Below, in pieces: positions 1 to 9,241 of a stretch of DNA of 64,000 nucleotides. The stretch spans positions 1,054,001 to 1,118,000 of the forward strand of contig NZ_CP091056.1 in the NCBI RefSeq assembly GCF_021535045.1, given 5' to 3'. Below the pieces are notes generated by a model, which had not been told where the DNA came from, did not search any database, and was given only the letters and a program-made list of their open reading frames with translations. The translations under genes and the position numbers were made by a program. The stretch's first letter is position 1, and every line of letters starts with the position of its first letter. The DNA comes from Ornithinimicrobium sp. INDO-MA30-4 (lineage in GTDB: Bacteria > Actinomycetota > Actinomycetes > Actinomycetales > Dermatophilaceae).

Positions 1-1348
1 CCGTAAGTGGCGATCATCGCAACTCGATCTTCGCCGTAGCGGTCACCGACATAGCGAATCACCTCTGAGCGGCGTCGATCGTCAAAGTCCACATCGAAGT
101 CAGGCATCGACTGGCGCTCGGGGTTAAGGAAACGCTCAAAGATCAACCCATGCGGGACGGGGTCGAGGTCGGTAATGCCCATCGCATAGGCGCACATCGA
201 GCCAGCACCTGAGCCACGACCAGGACCAACACGGATCTTGTTGTCTTTGGCCCAGTTGATGAAGTCAGCAACCACCAGAAAGTAACCGGGATACCCCTTG
301 CCAACGATCACTTCGGTTTCGTACTTGGCCTGCTCCTCGGCATACGCCGGAACGCCCTCGGGGAAGCGACGGCGCAGTCCCGCCTCAACCTCCTTGATGA
401 ACCAACTAGTCTCGTCTTCACCTTCGGGGCAGGGAAACCGCGGCATGAAGCGGCCTTCGCCCTCGGTGAAGCTGACGTTGCAACGTTCGGCGATCTCCAG
501 CGTGTTGTCACAGGCTTCGGGATAGTCACGCCACAACTCGCGCATGGCGGCCGAGCTCTTGAGGTAGAACTCTTCGCCATCGAATTTGAACCGCTTGGGG
601 TCTTGCAGGGTCGAACCGGACTGCACGCACAGGAGCGCGGCGTGCGCCTTGCTATCTGCCTTGTCAACATAGTGCAGGTCGTTGGTGGCCACCAGGGGCA
701 GTTTGAGCTCTTTTGCGAGTCTGAGCAGGTCCTGTTGGGCCCGACGCTCAACGTCGATGTTGTGATCCATCAACTCGCAGTAGAAGTTTTCAGCGCCAAA
801 GATGTCGCGGAAGTCGGATGCCGCCTGTCGCGCTTCTTCGTACTGACCGAGCCGGATGCGGGTCTGGATCTCGCCAGACGCACAGCCCGTGGTGCCAATC
901 AGGCCCTGGCCGTACTTTTCAAGCAACTCGCGGTCCATGCGTGGCTTGAAGTAGTACCCCTCCAGCGATGACAGCGACGCCATCCGGAAGAGGTTGTGCA
1001 TGCCACCGTTAGTCCGGGCCCATAGCGTCATGTGCGTGTAGGCACCGCTACCGGAGACGTCGTCCCGGCCACCATCGCCCCACTTCACCCGGGTGCGGTC
1101 ACCGCGGGCAGTGCCGGGCGTCAGGTATGCCTCAAGGCCGATGATTGGCTTGACGCCATGCTTTGACCCGCCGACCAAAACTCGTGCGCACCGAAGAGAT
1201 AGCCGTGGTCGGTCGTGGCAAGTGCGGGCATGCCGAACTCGGCGGCACGCTCAAACATGCCGGTGATCCGGGCTGCACCGTCCAACATCGAATACTCGGT
1301 GTGGTTGTGCAGGTGGACGAAACTGGAGTTGCTGGAGGTCGCTGACAT
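1..1348 (-). CDS. dnaE: DNA polymerase III alpha subunit, 5' part (runs off the window)
   Basis: Catalytic subunit of the replicative DNA polymerase, here only the first roughly 450 of about 1180 residues. The N-terminus carries the PHP-domain motif [13 protein letters not shown]. Further along are the palm-domain glycine-rich motif [10 protein letters not shown] (about 200-240) and PDFDVDF (about 90-110), which holds the catalytic aspartates. The reading frame changes once near 1168, where one base appears to be missing (after HEFWSAG); the open frame then continues to the window edge. The start is ATG at 1348; an in-frame ATG at 1378 is possible but the family usually starts close to the PHP motif. 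It lies downstream of lspA and the pseudouridine synthase, a common actinobacterial order. Identification is secure. Confidence 0.96.
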
Positions 1349-1405
1349 CACGATGATCTTAAAGCCCGCCCCTGACAATCCTGACCAGAGTCGGCTTCGA
1401 AAGAG

Positions 1406-2333
1406 CTAGCTGCGGACCTTTTCCAGCGACTGCTCCAGATCCTCCGGGTAGGAACTTTCGAACTCGACAAGCTCCCCGGATCCGGGGTGGTCAAAGCCAA
1501 GTCGCACGGCATGCAACCACTGACGCTCGAGACCAAGGCGTTTAGCCAGGGTCGGGTCAGCACCATAGGTCAGGTCACCGCAACACGGGTGCCGCAGAGC
1601 TGAGAAGTGCACCCGGATCTGGTGGGTCCGCCCGGTCTCAAGGTGGATCTCCAGCAATGAGGCTGAACGGTGCGCCTCTAAGAGTTCGTAGTGCGTCACA
1701 CTCGGTCGGCCCGAGTTCATCACGGCAAAGCGATAGTCGTGGCCGGGGTGACGGCCGATAGGAGCGTCGATCGTGCCCTCGTGGGGGTCAGGGAGGCCCT
1801 GCACCAACGAGTGGTAGGTCTTGGAGACTGTTCTGTCCCTAAAGGCTTGTTTGAGAACCGTGTATGCCTTCTCAGACTTTGCTACCACCATGAGGCCACT
1901 GGTGCCGACATCGAGTCGTTGCACGATGCCTTGGCGCTCCGGGCTCCCGAGGTCGAAATTCGATATCCCGCCGCCGCCAGACCGCTCACCACGTTTGGAC
2001 CATGCCAGCCGACCGACGGGTGCGCCGCGACATAGGCCGGCTTGTCCACCACGACAATGTCGTTGTCATCGTGCACGATGCGCATGCCTTCGACAGCCTC
2101 TGGGATCACGACCATCTCGGGTGCAACTGAAGGGGCGCAATCTCAACTTCGATCAGCGCGCCGTCGATCAGCCGGTCTGACTTTCCAACCTTCTTGCCAG
2201 CCATCGTGATGGCACCATCTGCAGCCAAGTCAGCCGCTTGGCTGCGCGAGAGGCCGAGCATGCGGGACACCCCACTGTCGACTCGCTCCCCCGCCAAGCC
2301 ATCGGGCACCATCAATGCGCGTACATCAGCCAT
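1406..2333 (-). CDS. rluD: RluD-family 23S rRNA pseudouridine synthase
   Basis: Converts uridine to pseudouridine in large-subunit rRNA. The product has an N-terminal S4 RNA-binding domain (about residues 1-75, [19 protein letters not shown]) followed by the RsuA/RluD catalytic domain. The conserved catalytic motif is visible as [15 protein letters not shown], with the catalytic Asp in RLD, and [13 protein letters not shown] near the end. The coding frame shifts twice, near 2120 and near 1955, each by one missing base; each segment matches the family in order. The ATG at 2333 has a good ribosome site (AGGAG about 8 bases upstream) and overlaps the end of lspA by 8 bases, implying co-translation. 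Family is certain; the exact rRNA target is inferred from adjacency to lspA. Confidence 0.9.
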
Positions 2334-2970
2334 CGTTATCGCTCCTGTGGGTGTCATCGCTTGATCCAACGCCGGGCTCACTGGCCTTCTCGTCTTCGAG
2401 ACGAGTGCCATCGAGACCAATGCCACGCCAGGACAGCAGAGCAATCAGCACGGCCGCGCTGGTGACTGCGATGTCTGCGATATTGAAAACGGGGAAGTTG
2501 GGAAAGGCAATGAAGTCGACGACATGGCCTTGGGCAAAACTGGGGTCACGCACGAGACGATCGACAAGATTCCCTCCCGCTCCGCCGATGAGCAATGCCA
2601 ATGCCCACGCCCATCCGAGGCTGCGGACCTTCGTTGCCTGCCACAAGACGACCGATACGACGACCGTCGCCAGAATAGTGAAGATCCAGGTGTTGCCTGT
2701 CCCGATCGAGAAGGCTGCACCGGAGTTGTAGAGGAGCCTAAACTCCACTGCACCAGGGATGACATCGATGGGCTCACTACCCGTCAGTCGCTGAACAGCC
2801 CAGATCTTGGTCAGTTGGTCGATCACGATCCAGACGAGGCTAATGAGCAAGACCCACCGAAAACGGTTTTTGCCCTCGGGAGTATCGGCCCCCGACGAGT
2901 CTTCTCCGTGGGCAACAGGCTGTGATTCTGGCGTCAGCGGCGCTCGGTCTTCGCTTTGCATGTCAGGCAT
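2326..2970 (-). CDS. lspA: Lipoprotein signal peptidase (signal peptidase II)
   Basis: Membrane aspartyl protease that removes signal peptides from prolipoproteins. Four hydrophobic segments are visible, beginning with [20 protein letters not shown]. The two catalytic aspartates lie in the conserved motifs GNLVDR and FNIADIAV. The C-terminal tail after the last membrane span is acidic and variable. ATG codons at 2970 and 2961 are both possible starts; both lie inside the end of the upstream zinc-finger gene, so the two genes overlap by about 30 bases. The polar N-terminal extension of about 40 residues before the first span is typical for Actinobacteria. At least two lipoprotein substrates are encoded in the same window (47138-47703 and 53683-54279). 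Confidence 0.94.
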   Translation of the reverse strand: MPDMQSEDRAPLTPESQPVAHGEDSSGADTPEGKNRFRWVLLISLVWIVIDQLTKIWAVQRLTGSEPIDVIPGAVEFRLLYNSGAAFSIGTGNTWIFTILATVVVSVVLWQATKVRSLGWAWALALLIGGAGGNLVDRLVRDPSFAQGHVVDFIAFPNFPVFNIADIAVTSAAVLIALLSWRGIGLDGTRLEDEKASEPGVGSSDDTHRSDNDG

Positions 2971-3404
2971 AGCGTCGCACGAGGGAAGGCTTGCAGCCGC
3001 ATTTTGCCCACCGCGTTCCCGCATTCTTCGCAAATACCGTAGGTGCCTTCGGCTATCCTTTCGAGCGCATGCTCAGTTTGAGCGAGCAGCGCCCTCGAAT
3101 TAAAAGTCAAGCTCATCTCATGCTCCCGCTCCCATGTTGCGGCGCCAGCATCAGCCTGATCGTCGCCGGCACCCTCACCGGATTGCCGCACAAGTTCTAA
3201 ATGATCCCGCGCGGCATTTCCCAATTCTTCGAGCAGTCTCGCCCGCTCTGCGAGCAGTTCATCACGCACTTCGGCGATCTCTGCGGCCGACCACGGATCT
3301 TCGTTGCCGTGAACCGCCAAATCCCCCGCTTCTGATCCGGTCAACGGCTCCGCAGTGGCTGAGGGCTCAGATTGCTCTACGTTACTGCGACTTTTAGCAA
3401 CCAT
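2934..3404 (-). CDS. DksA/TraR-type C4 zinc-finger protein
   Basis: Small protein of about 156 residues. The acidic N-terminus is followed by a helical hairpin (WSAAEIAEVRDELLAERARL onward) and a C-terminal zinc finger, with CEECG about 20 residues before CLTCK. The family includes DksA, which binds the secondary channel of RNA polymerase. In Actinobacteria these proteins are usually annotated as TraR/DksA family regulators of uncertain role. The start at ATG 3404 was chosen because upstream in-frame residues overlap the terminator of divIVA. It precedes lspA, with overlap, and follows a strong terminator, so it probably heads the dksA-lspA-rluD(-dnaE) transcription unit. Confidence 0.88.
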   Translation of the reverse strand: MVAKSRSNVEQSEPSATAEPLTGSEAGDLAVHGNEDPWSAAEIAEVRDELLAERARLLEELGNAARDHLELVRQSGEGAGDDQADAGAATWEREHEMSLTFNSRALLAQTEHALERIAEGTYGICEECGNAVGKMRLQAFPRATLCLTCKAKTERR

Positions 3405-3504
3405 TCGGGGGCCCTCACTTGCACTCGTCGAGTCCGCTCCATGCGGAATCTGTCTGCGCGAAGAATAGGTCCCTAATCTGGCCGAGCACAAGACCCCAAC
3501 GACA

Positions 3505-3540
3505 AAAAGATGTGGCCCCTTGAGAGGGGCCACATCTTTT
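3505..3540 (-). terminator. Rho-independent terminator after divIVA
   Basis: Perfect 16-bp inverted repeat (AAAAGATGTGGCCCCT and its complement) with a TGAG loop. A run of T follows on the minus strand, 20 bases beyond the divIVA stop. The A-rich left arm makes it potentially bidirectional. Confidence 0.88.
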
Positions 3541-3560
3541 CGTCTAACGGAACTGATTCC

Positions 3561-5093
3561 CTACGACTGGGACTTCTCGTCGTCGTCCAACTTTGTCAGG
3601 TTCTCCGAGAGGAAACTACGCAGGCGGCTGCGGTAGTCGGCCTCAAAGGACTGCAACTCGTTGATCTTGGTGGAGAGCGAACCCTGCCGGTTGTTCAAGT
3701 CGCCCAACACGTTCGTGCGACGCTGTTCTGCTTCACCGACCATCTGGTCGTGTGCCGACTGACCATCGTTGATCAACTGGGCCTTCGTCGACTCACCTTC
3801 ACCGATGAGGCGCTTGTTTTCGCCCTGGCCGGTATTGACGAGCTCGTCGTGCTTGCCCTGGCCTTCGTTGATCAGGCGCTCACGCGTCGACGTTGCCTCG
3901 TTGACCAAATCATCGTGCTGCTTCTGACCCGAACCAATGAGGTCGTCGTGCTGCTTTTGACCGCTGCTGACGAGCTCGTCGTGCTTGCCCTGGCCTTCGT
4001 TGATTAGGCGCTCACGCGTCGACGTGCCCTCGTTGACCAAATCGTCGTGCTGCTTCTGACCGCTGTTGACGAGCTCGTCGTGCTTGCCCTGGCCTTCGTT
4101 GATCAGGCGCTCACGCGTCGACGTGCCCTCGTTGACCAAATCGTCGTGCTGCTTCTGACCCGAACCAACAAGGTCGTCGTGCTTCTTCTGACCGGTGCTC
4201 AGCAGGTCCTTGCTTCGACGATCGGCGTCGCCAACCACCTTGTCGCGGTAGGTTTCCGCCTCCTTCACCAGGCGAGCCTTGGTGCCCTCACCTTCGGCAA
4301 CGTGCTGGTCGTGCAGACGCTGCGCGAGCGAAATGATGGTGGTGGGGTCTTCCCCGTTGCCACCAACTGCCGATGCAGCGAAAGCCTGGGGCTGGCTGGC
4401 GTCAGCGTCTAGCTTTGCCGTCGCCACACGGCCACGTGCCGCGGCGATCTCGGAGTCAGAGCGCTTGATCTCGTCGGTCGCAACTTGCTTGCGAGCCAAG
4501 ATCTCGGCGTCTGCATCTGCTTGAGCGGCTTCGATGCGGCTCTTCGCTTCGGCTTCAGCCTGCTTAGCCTCCTCTTCGGCCTTTTCTGCCTCGGAACGAG
4601 CCGCGTCGACCTTGTTTTGCAGCTCCAGCAACTCGCCGTCTAGCCGCGCACGGGTGCGCTCATCAGTCTCGTTGTTGGATTCGTCGGCCTCTTCGGCGCG
4701 GCGACGCGCTTCTTCGACACGAGCAGTCGCAGACGCCTCGGCCTCATCGGCCTCGTCGCGACGTTGCTGGACACGGCTCGACAGGTCATCGAGCTCGGCT
4801 ACTAGGTCGTCGCGCTCGCGGCGGGCCTTAGCCAACTGCTCCTGCTCAGCTTCTAAGTCGGGGCTGACGACAGAGGCAGACATTGCCTGCGTGCGATCAG
4901 AGTCGGAGTCGATGCCCTTGCTCGCACGGCAGTCCTCAAGGTCAGAGCGCAATGCACTGATCTCAGAACCCATGCGGCGGAAATCAACCACAATCTCATC
5001 AAGGAAGTCATCGACTTCTGTCTCGTCATAGCCACGCTTGAGATGCGTCGGCTTGAAGCTCTTCTTGATGACGTCTTCGGCGGTCAACGCCAT
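3561..5093 (-). CDS. divIVA: DivIVA/Wag31-type polar growth protein with hendecad-repeat coiled coil
   Basis: 510 residues. The N-terminal 50 residues are a clear DivIVA membrane-binding domain (MALTAEDVIKKSFKPTHLKR, then GYDETEVDDFLDEI). A long Glu/Ala/Arg-rich coiled coil follows to about residue 230, then a short Gln/Ala/Gly linker. Next are 18 consecutive 11-residue repeats (266-463) and a C-terminal helix. DivIVA proteins sense negative membrane curvature and, in Actinobacteria, organise polar wall growth and division. Position downstream of sepF and yggT is the standard divIVA locus. The usual actinobacterial protein is about 250-300 residues, so this one is much longer. Its repeats recall the hendecad coiled coils of Streptomyces Scy and FilP. 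The frame is intact throughout, and a strong terminator follows the gene. Confidence 0.92.
   Translation of the reverse strand: MALTAEDVIKKSFKPTHLKRGYDETEVDDFLDEIVVDFRRMGSEISALRSDLEDCRASKGIDSDSDRTQAMSASVVSPDLEAEQEQLAKARRERDDLVAELDDLSSRVQQRRDEADEAEASATARVEEARRRAEEADESNNETDERTRARLDGELLELQNKVDAARSEAEKAEEEAKQAEAEAKSRIEAAQADADAEILARKQVATDEIKRSDSEIAAARGRVATAKLDADASQPQAFAASAVGGNGEDPTTIISLAQRLHDQHVAEGEGTKARLVKEAETYRDKVVGDADRRSKDLLSTGQKKHDDLVGSGQKQHDDLVNEGTSTRERLINEGQGKHDELVNSGQKQHDDLVNEGTSTRERLINEGQGKHDELVSSGQKQHDDLIGSGQKQHDDLVNEATSTRERLINEGQGKHDELVNTGQGENKRLIGEGESTKAQLINDGQSAHDQMVGEAEQRRTNVLGDLNNRQGSLSTKINELQSFEADYRSRLRSFLSENLTKLDDDEKSQS
3705..4298 (-). repeat. 18 tandem 33-bp (11-residue) coding repeats inside divIVA
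   Basis: Residues 266-463 of the DivIVA protein divide without gaps into 18 units of 11 residues. Typical units are GSGQKQHDDLV, NEGTSTRERLI and NEGQGKHDELV. Three-unit blocks of 99 bp are nearly identical (about 4133-4035 and 4034-3936, with a partial third copy from 3902), which shows recent duplication. The hydrophobic pair at the end of each unit (LV, LI) defines the 11-residue phase. Confidence 0.9.
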
Positions 5094-5358
5094 GTTTCAC
5101 CTCGCTGCGGATAGTCGATGAGCCTTGACACTGCACTGGCAACAGGACAAGTGCGGTCATGCTCGGTCACATTTACCTTAGCCCACACTAGTCACATTGG
5201 TGACTATCGCAAATGCCTAGAGCGCACATTTTTGGGGCTATCCACGCAGCGAGGTTATGGCTCCAGGTTGCCTTTGCCGTAGTCAATGTCACACCGCGGC
5301 CGCACAGGCCCACCCACTCAGGTCACTCTGCTCCGAGATCGGGCCCCACCAACCGGGC

Positions 5359-5646
5359 TCAGAAGGGGATCTGCGCCACGAAGACTCGGGCGATCGACAC
5401 ACCGAAGATGAGAACAAGGAACCCCAGGTCAAGCGCAATACCGCCGAGACGCAACGGCGGGATAACCCGGCGCAGCGCCTTGAGCGGCGGATCCGTGAGC
5501 GTGTAAACGCCCTCGGCGACCACAAGCACCAGGCCTGTCGGCTTCCAGTCGCGGGCAAAGACCTGCACCCAGTCAAAGACCAAGCGGCCCAAGAGCACGA
5601 TGAAATAGAGAAAGAGGAGAAACCCCAGTGTGCTGCTAACAATCAT
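5359..5646 (-). CDS. YggT family small membrane protein
   Basis: 95 residues with a hydrophobic segment near each end (about residues 5-25 and 70-90) and a central polar stretch with the family-typical RRVIPPLRLGGIALDLGFL. YggT/YlmG proteins are linked to division-site or osmotic functions and are nearly always found between sepF and divIVA, as here. It starts 13 bases after the sepF stop, so it is probably in the same transcript. The 265 bases between this gene and divIVA are available as a separate divIVA promoter region. I see no coding sequence in them. Confidence 0.9.
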   Translation of the reverse strand: MIVSSTLGFLLFLYFIVLLGRLVFDWVQVFARDWKPTGLVLVVAEGVYTLTDPPLKALRRVIPPLRLGGIALDLGFLVLIFGVSIARVFVAQIPF

Positions 5647-5658
5647 GAGCTAATGATC

Positions 5659-6158
5659 TCAGCTCTGGTTGAAGAGACCAGACGGGGACTGCCCGGTCGG
5701 GGCTCCGCCTTCGACCTCGACATGAGAAGGCGAGAGCAAGAATACCTTGCTGGTCACTCGCTCGATCGAACCGTGCAGGCCGAAGGCCAAACCGGCAGCA
5801 AAGTCGACGAGGCGCTTGGCGTCTGAATCGTCCATCTCGGTGAGGTTCATGATGACCGGCGTCCCGGTGCGGAAGGACTCACCGATGTTCTTCGCCTCGT
5901 TGTAAGTGCGTGGGTGAATCGTGTTGATGCGGTTCATCTCACGTACCTCCGGCTCCTGGACTACCCGTGCAACCGGTGTCCGGCGTGGCAAGGAGTTACT
6001 TCAGCCTCGCGTTGGGTGGTCTCTTCGTCGTCCTCAGATGTGACCGACTTCATGGACTGAGCCGGACGCTGGTAGTTGTCCTGCTCGTCGTAGTCGTACT
6101 CTTCATCGAGTTCACTCAAGCCGAGGAACTCCATCGTTTTGCGCAGTGCCCCGGCCAT
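5659..6158 (-). CDS. sepF: Cell division protein SepF
   Basis: SepF anchors FtsZ filaments to the membrane and is the only known early anchor in Actinobacteria, which lack FtsA. The N-terminus [16 protein letters not shown] is the amphipathic membrane-binding helix, followed by an acidic Tyr/Asp-rich linker. The C-terminal SepF fold runs from [10 protein letters not shown] through [19 protein letters not shown] to [18 protein letters not shown]. The frame shifts once near 5990 by one missing base, exactly between linker and fold. The ATG at 6158 has AAGGAG 9 bases upstream. It lies downstream of yggS and upstream of yggT, the canonical order. Confidence 0.93.
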
Positions 6159-6217
6159 ATCAGCGAGCTCCTTGTGTATCGGTGCCACCACAGTGGGTGG
6201 TGCTGTCCCGAATGACG

Positions 6218-6998
6218 TTACCGGCCGGGATACCTCGATCCGAGGATTGCGCCGCCGACACGCAGGTGTGTCGCGCCAGCATTGATGGCTTGCTCTAGGT
6301 CTCCACTCATGCCGGCCGACATCCAGGTAGCTTGCGGATGCACCTGCTTCAGGTCATTGCAAGCTGCGGCCAGTGAGTCAAAGGCCCCTGCGCTTCCTGA
6401 CCCTGGGCTCCATGTGGAGCAACCGCCATCAGCCCCAGCAACCGCAGGTGATCGCTCTGGGCAATCTTTTCTGCGAGAGATTGGACGCCGTTGAGCGGGA
6501 CTCCTCCCCGGTCTGCGGCGGTATCCGGATCAAGGTTCACCTGAATCAAGGCCCCCATCCCCTCCGACCTCTCCCCTGCCTCACGGGCATGATCCACCGC
6601 GCGATCAAGTGCCGTGACCAGTTTGGGGCGGTCGACAGAGTGAACGACGTCCACATAGCGCGCGAGAGAACGTGCCTTCTTGCTCTGCACCTGACCAACG
6701 AAGTGCGTGGTGAATGGGCGGCTGCCTGAGGTGCCACTCTCACCACGGGCTTGGGCCCAATCGCGGAGGTCTGAAACTTTCTCCTCGCTTCTTGATCTCT
6801 GCTCTCGCCAAAATCGACTTGGCCCATCTCAAGCAAGAGTTGGCAATCACTGAGCGGGAAGAATTTGGTCACGGCGATCAGGGAAACACCGTCACTGTCA
6901 CGGCCCGCGGCCTGGACTGCTTGTTTGATGCGACCCTGCACTGCCGCTAGACCTTGCTCAACCTCATGGCGTCGCTCGTCTTGGCCTATTTCGGTCAC
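6218..6998 (-). CDS. YggS family PLP-binding protein (PLP homeostasis protein)
   Basis: Fold-type III pyridoxal-phosphate protein, about 260 residues, with no known enzymatic activity; the family controls PLP and amino-acid homeostasis. The PLP lysine lies in SLIAVTKFFP, and the C-terminal signature is MSAGMSGDLEQAINAGATHLRVG. The frame shifts near 6690 and again near 6390, each by one missing base. The start is GTG at 6998, which overlaps the pgeF stop as GTGA. Its place between pgeF and sepF is the conserved arrangement. Confidence 0.92.
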
Positions 6999-7756
6999 GC
7001 GGCTTCACCGCCGAGCGGAGGCAAGAGGCGAACGACCCCTGCATATCGGCCAGTTTGGCCTTCTCCGCGATAGGAATAGAGATCCTCGGACTCGCGCGCG
7101 CAACCAGGGACCCACGAACATGGCACCGATAACTCCGTGAGTTGGTCAACAACGCCCGCGGCGACGTCGATGGCCGGGGTCCCGGTCCAGGTGACGGCGG
7201 GAGTCACTGGACTCACCGCTCCCGCTGCCTCGCGCATCCTTAAAGGCACTTCGTAGCAGCGCCCGCAGATTGAGGGCCCGACGATGGCCTCTAAGCTGAC
7301 CGCTCCGAGGTCTCGTAGGCGCTGGACTGTGGCCGGCACGACCCCCGCCATCATCCCTGGACGTCCCGCATGCGCCGCGGCTACGAGCCCAACCGATCGG
7401 TCCACCAACAGGACTGGTGTGCAGTCAGCGACCAACGCGGCAACTCCCTGCGAGGTGCCCCGTGCGACGATCCCGTCGACGTCAGGCGACCCAGAATGCT
7501 CTTGACCAGGATGCACCGTGTGCACATCACACCCGTGTTGCTGGCTCATGAACCTTAATTTGGCGGGCGCAAGCCCAAGAGACCGTGCCACTCGAGATCG
7601 ATTTTCCGCCACCGCCGCTGGGTCATCTGCAACACCCGCACCGAGGTTGAGGGAGCCATAATGACCTTGACTCACCCCGCCATGTCGGTCAGTGAAGGCC
7701 CACTCCACGCCGTATCGCCCCGCTTCGGGCTCTTGCCGTTGTCGCCAATAGAACAC
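6995..7756 (-). CDS. pgeF: Peptidoglycan editing factor / multicopper-type purine nucleoside phosphorylase (YfiH/PgeF)
   Basis: Member of the YfiH (laccase-domain) family. Proteins of this family prevent misincorporation of L-Ser in peptidoglycan precursors and can act on purine nucleosides. The three metal-site motifs are present: MSQQHGCDVH, VADCTPVLL and AAHAGRPG. The GTG at 7756 was chosen because an alternative start at 7825 would begin only a few bases after the ftsZ terminator hairpin. The gene ends in a 4-base overlap with yggS. The frame is intact, about 253 residues, the normal family length. Confidence 0.9.
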   Translation of the reverse strand: MFYWRQRQEPEAGRYGVEWAFTDRHGGVSQGHYGSLNLGAGVADDPAAVAENRSRVARSLGLAPAKLRFMSQQHGCDVHTVHPGQEHSGSPDVDGIVARGTSQGVAALVADCTPVLLVDRSVGLVAAAHAGRPGMMAGVVPATVQRLRDLGAVSLEAIVGPSICGRCYEVPLRMREAAGAVSPVTPAVTWTGTPAIDVAAGVVDQLTELSVPCSWVPGCARESEDLYSYRGEGQTGRYAGVVRLLPPLGGEAA

Positions 7757-7831
7757 ACACCCAAGGTAGCCCGTCGCACCGACAGCCTCTGCGCGCACCC
7801 GGCAACGCGCCCCAGTGCTGGCCACCAGACG

Positions 7832-7869
7832 CGCGAAAGCCCTCGAGACTGTGCTCGAGGGCTTTCGCG
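7832..7869 (-). terminator. Rho-independent terminator after ftsZ
   Basis: Perfect 16-bp inverted repeat (CGCGAAAGCCCTCGAG and complement) with a 6-base loop, 19 bases after the ftsZ stop codon. It separates the dcw cluster from pgeF. There is no long T run, so efficiency is uncertain. Confidence 0.75.
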
Positions 7870-7887
7870 AAGGGCTAGAGGAGAGTC

Positions 7888-9093
7888 CTACTTCAGGAAG
7901 TCGGGAACATCCAGATCGTCGCTGTCGTCGTATGACGGGGTGCGCGGAGGCTTAACCGGTGCGGACTCCTGAACGGGAGCTGCTGGTCGAACCGTGCCAG
8001 GCTCGCGTGGTTGTTCTGCCTGAGCCCGTGGCTGAGCAGCCTCGGAAGCCTGCGCGGTCTCCTGGAGGCTGGCGGAGCAGCCTGGTCGCGGTTGGTGCCA
8101 CCAGCCTGGACCTGGCCCAATGCACGGTCGTCGCTGCGCTGCGTCGGTGCACCACTGTCGAAGCCGGCGGCAATCACCGTGACCCGCACCTCATCGCCGA
8201 GCGAATCGTCGATCACTGCACCGAAGATGATGTTTGCGTCGGGGTGCGCTGCCTCTTGCACCAATCGGGCGGCCTCGTTGATCTCAAAGAGACCAAGGTC
8301 CGAGCCACCCTGCACCGAGAGCAGCACGCCATGCGCGCCTTCGATGCTGGCCTCAAGCAAGGGGACGAAATCGCCAGCTCGGCGGCTTGGACCGCGCGAT
8401 CCTCACCCCTGGCCGATCCGATGCCCATCAGAGCAGAACCGGCGCCCTGCATAACGGACTTAACGTCGGCGAAGTCGAGGTTGATCAAGCCGGGGTGGTG
8501 ATTAAGTCTGTGATGCCCTGCACACCAGAGAGGAGCACCTGGTCAGCGCTGCGGAAAGCGTCCAACATGCTCACGGCACGGTCGGAGATCGACAATAGAC
8601 GGTCATTCGGGATGACGATCAGCGTGTCGACCTCGTCGCGCAATGCGGCGATCCCCGACTCTGCCTGGTTGGCGCGACGCCGGCCTTCAAAGGTGAAGGG
8701 TCGAGTGACCACGCCGATTGTCAGAGCACCGAGAGACTTCGCGATCTTGGCGACCACGGGTGCGCCACCGGTACCGGTGCCACCACCCTCACCAGCGGTG
8801 ACGAAAACCATGTCAGCACCGCGAAGGGCCTCTTCGATTTCTTCGGTGTGGTCTTCAGCTGCGCGACGACCCACCTCGGGGTCTGCGCCAGCGCCAAGCC
8901 CACGAGTGAGCTCGCGGCCGACATCAAGCTTGACGTCGGCGTCACTCGTGAGGAGGGCCTGGGCATCCGTGTTCACCGCAATGAACTCCACACCCTTGAG
9001 ACCGACCTCGATCATGCGGTTGATGGCGTTGACGCCACCTCCGCCGATTCCTACGACTTTGATGACGGCGAGGTAGTTCTGCGCTGCTGACAC
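7888..9093 (-). CDS. ftsZ: Cell division protein FtsZ
   Basis: Tubulin-like GTPase that forms the division ring. The start is GTG 9093, reading [20 protein letters not shown]. The tubulin signature [15 protein letters not shown] and the T7-loop region [11 protein letters not shown] are present. The C-terminal peptide reads [10 protein letters not shown], the site that binds SepF and other partners, after a variable Gln/Ala/Pro-rich linker. The frame shifts three times (near 8487, 8355 and 8065), always by one missing base, and all pieces together give about 400 residues, the normal size. The 148 bases between ftsQ and ftsZ can hold a separate ftsZ promoter. Confidence 0.96.
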
Positions 9094-9241
9094 AATGCGC
9101 CTTTCGTGGAGTCCCTTGCTAATCGGTCCAAGCGGGGGCAACCCAGATGTGGTCTGAATCGCCGTCGCCTACGTGGCAATCATAGAACTGGTGGTCACGA
9201 TTTGATTGCGACTCTCGACCTCTACTCAAGGTTGACTGAAA

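Noticed and set aside
46..1160. Plus-strand open frames over the dnaE region
   Set aside because: They overlap the PHP and palm-domain coding sequence in another frame and show no recognisable protein.
1121..1378. Programmed frameshift in dnaE or other genes
   Set aside because: No slippery sequence or stimulatory structure is seen, and the same type of break occurs in about thirty unrelated genes; a base-loss error is simpler.
3510..4412. Repeated open frames opposite the divIVA repeats, or a CRISPR-like array
   Set aside because: Repeat spacing is a multiple of 33 bp, the units run directly into each other without spacers, and they encode the coiled coil in the other strand.
7888..9093. 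ftsZ as a pseudogene
   Set aside because: All motifs and the C-terminal peptide survive across three breaks, and the gene is essential; the breaks fit the general base-loss pattern.
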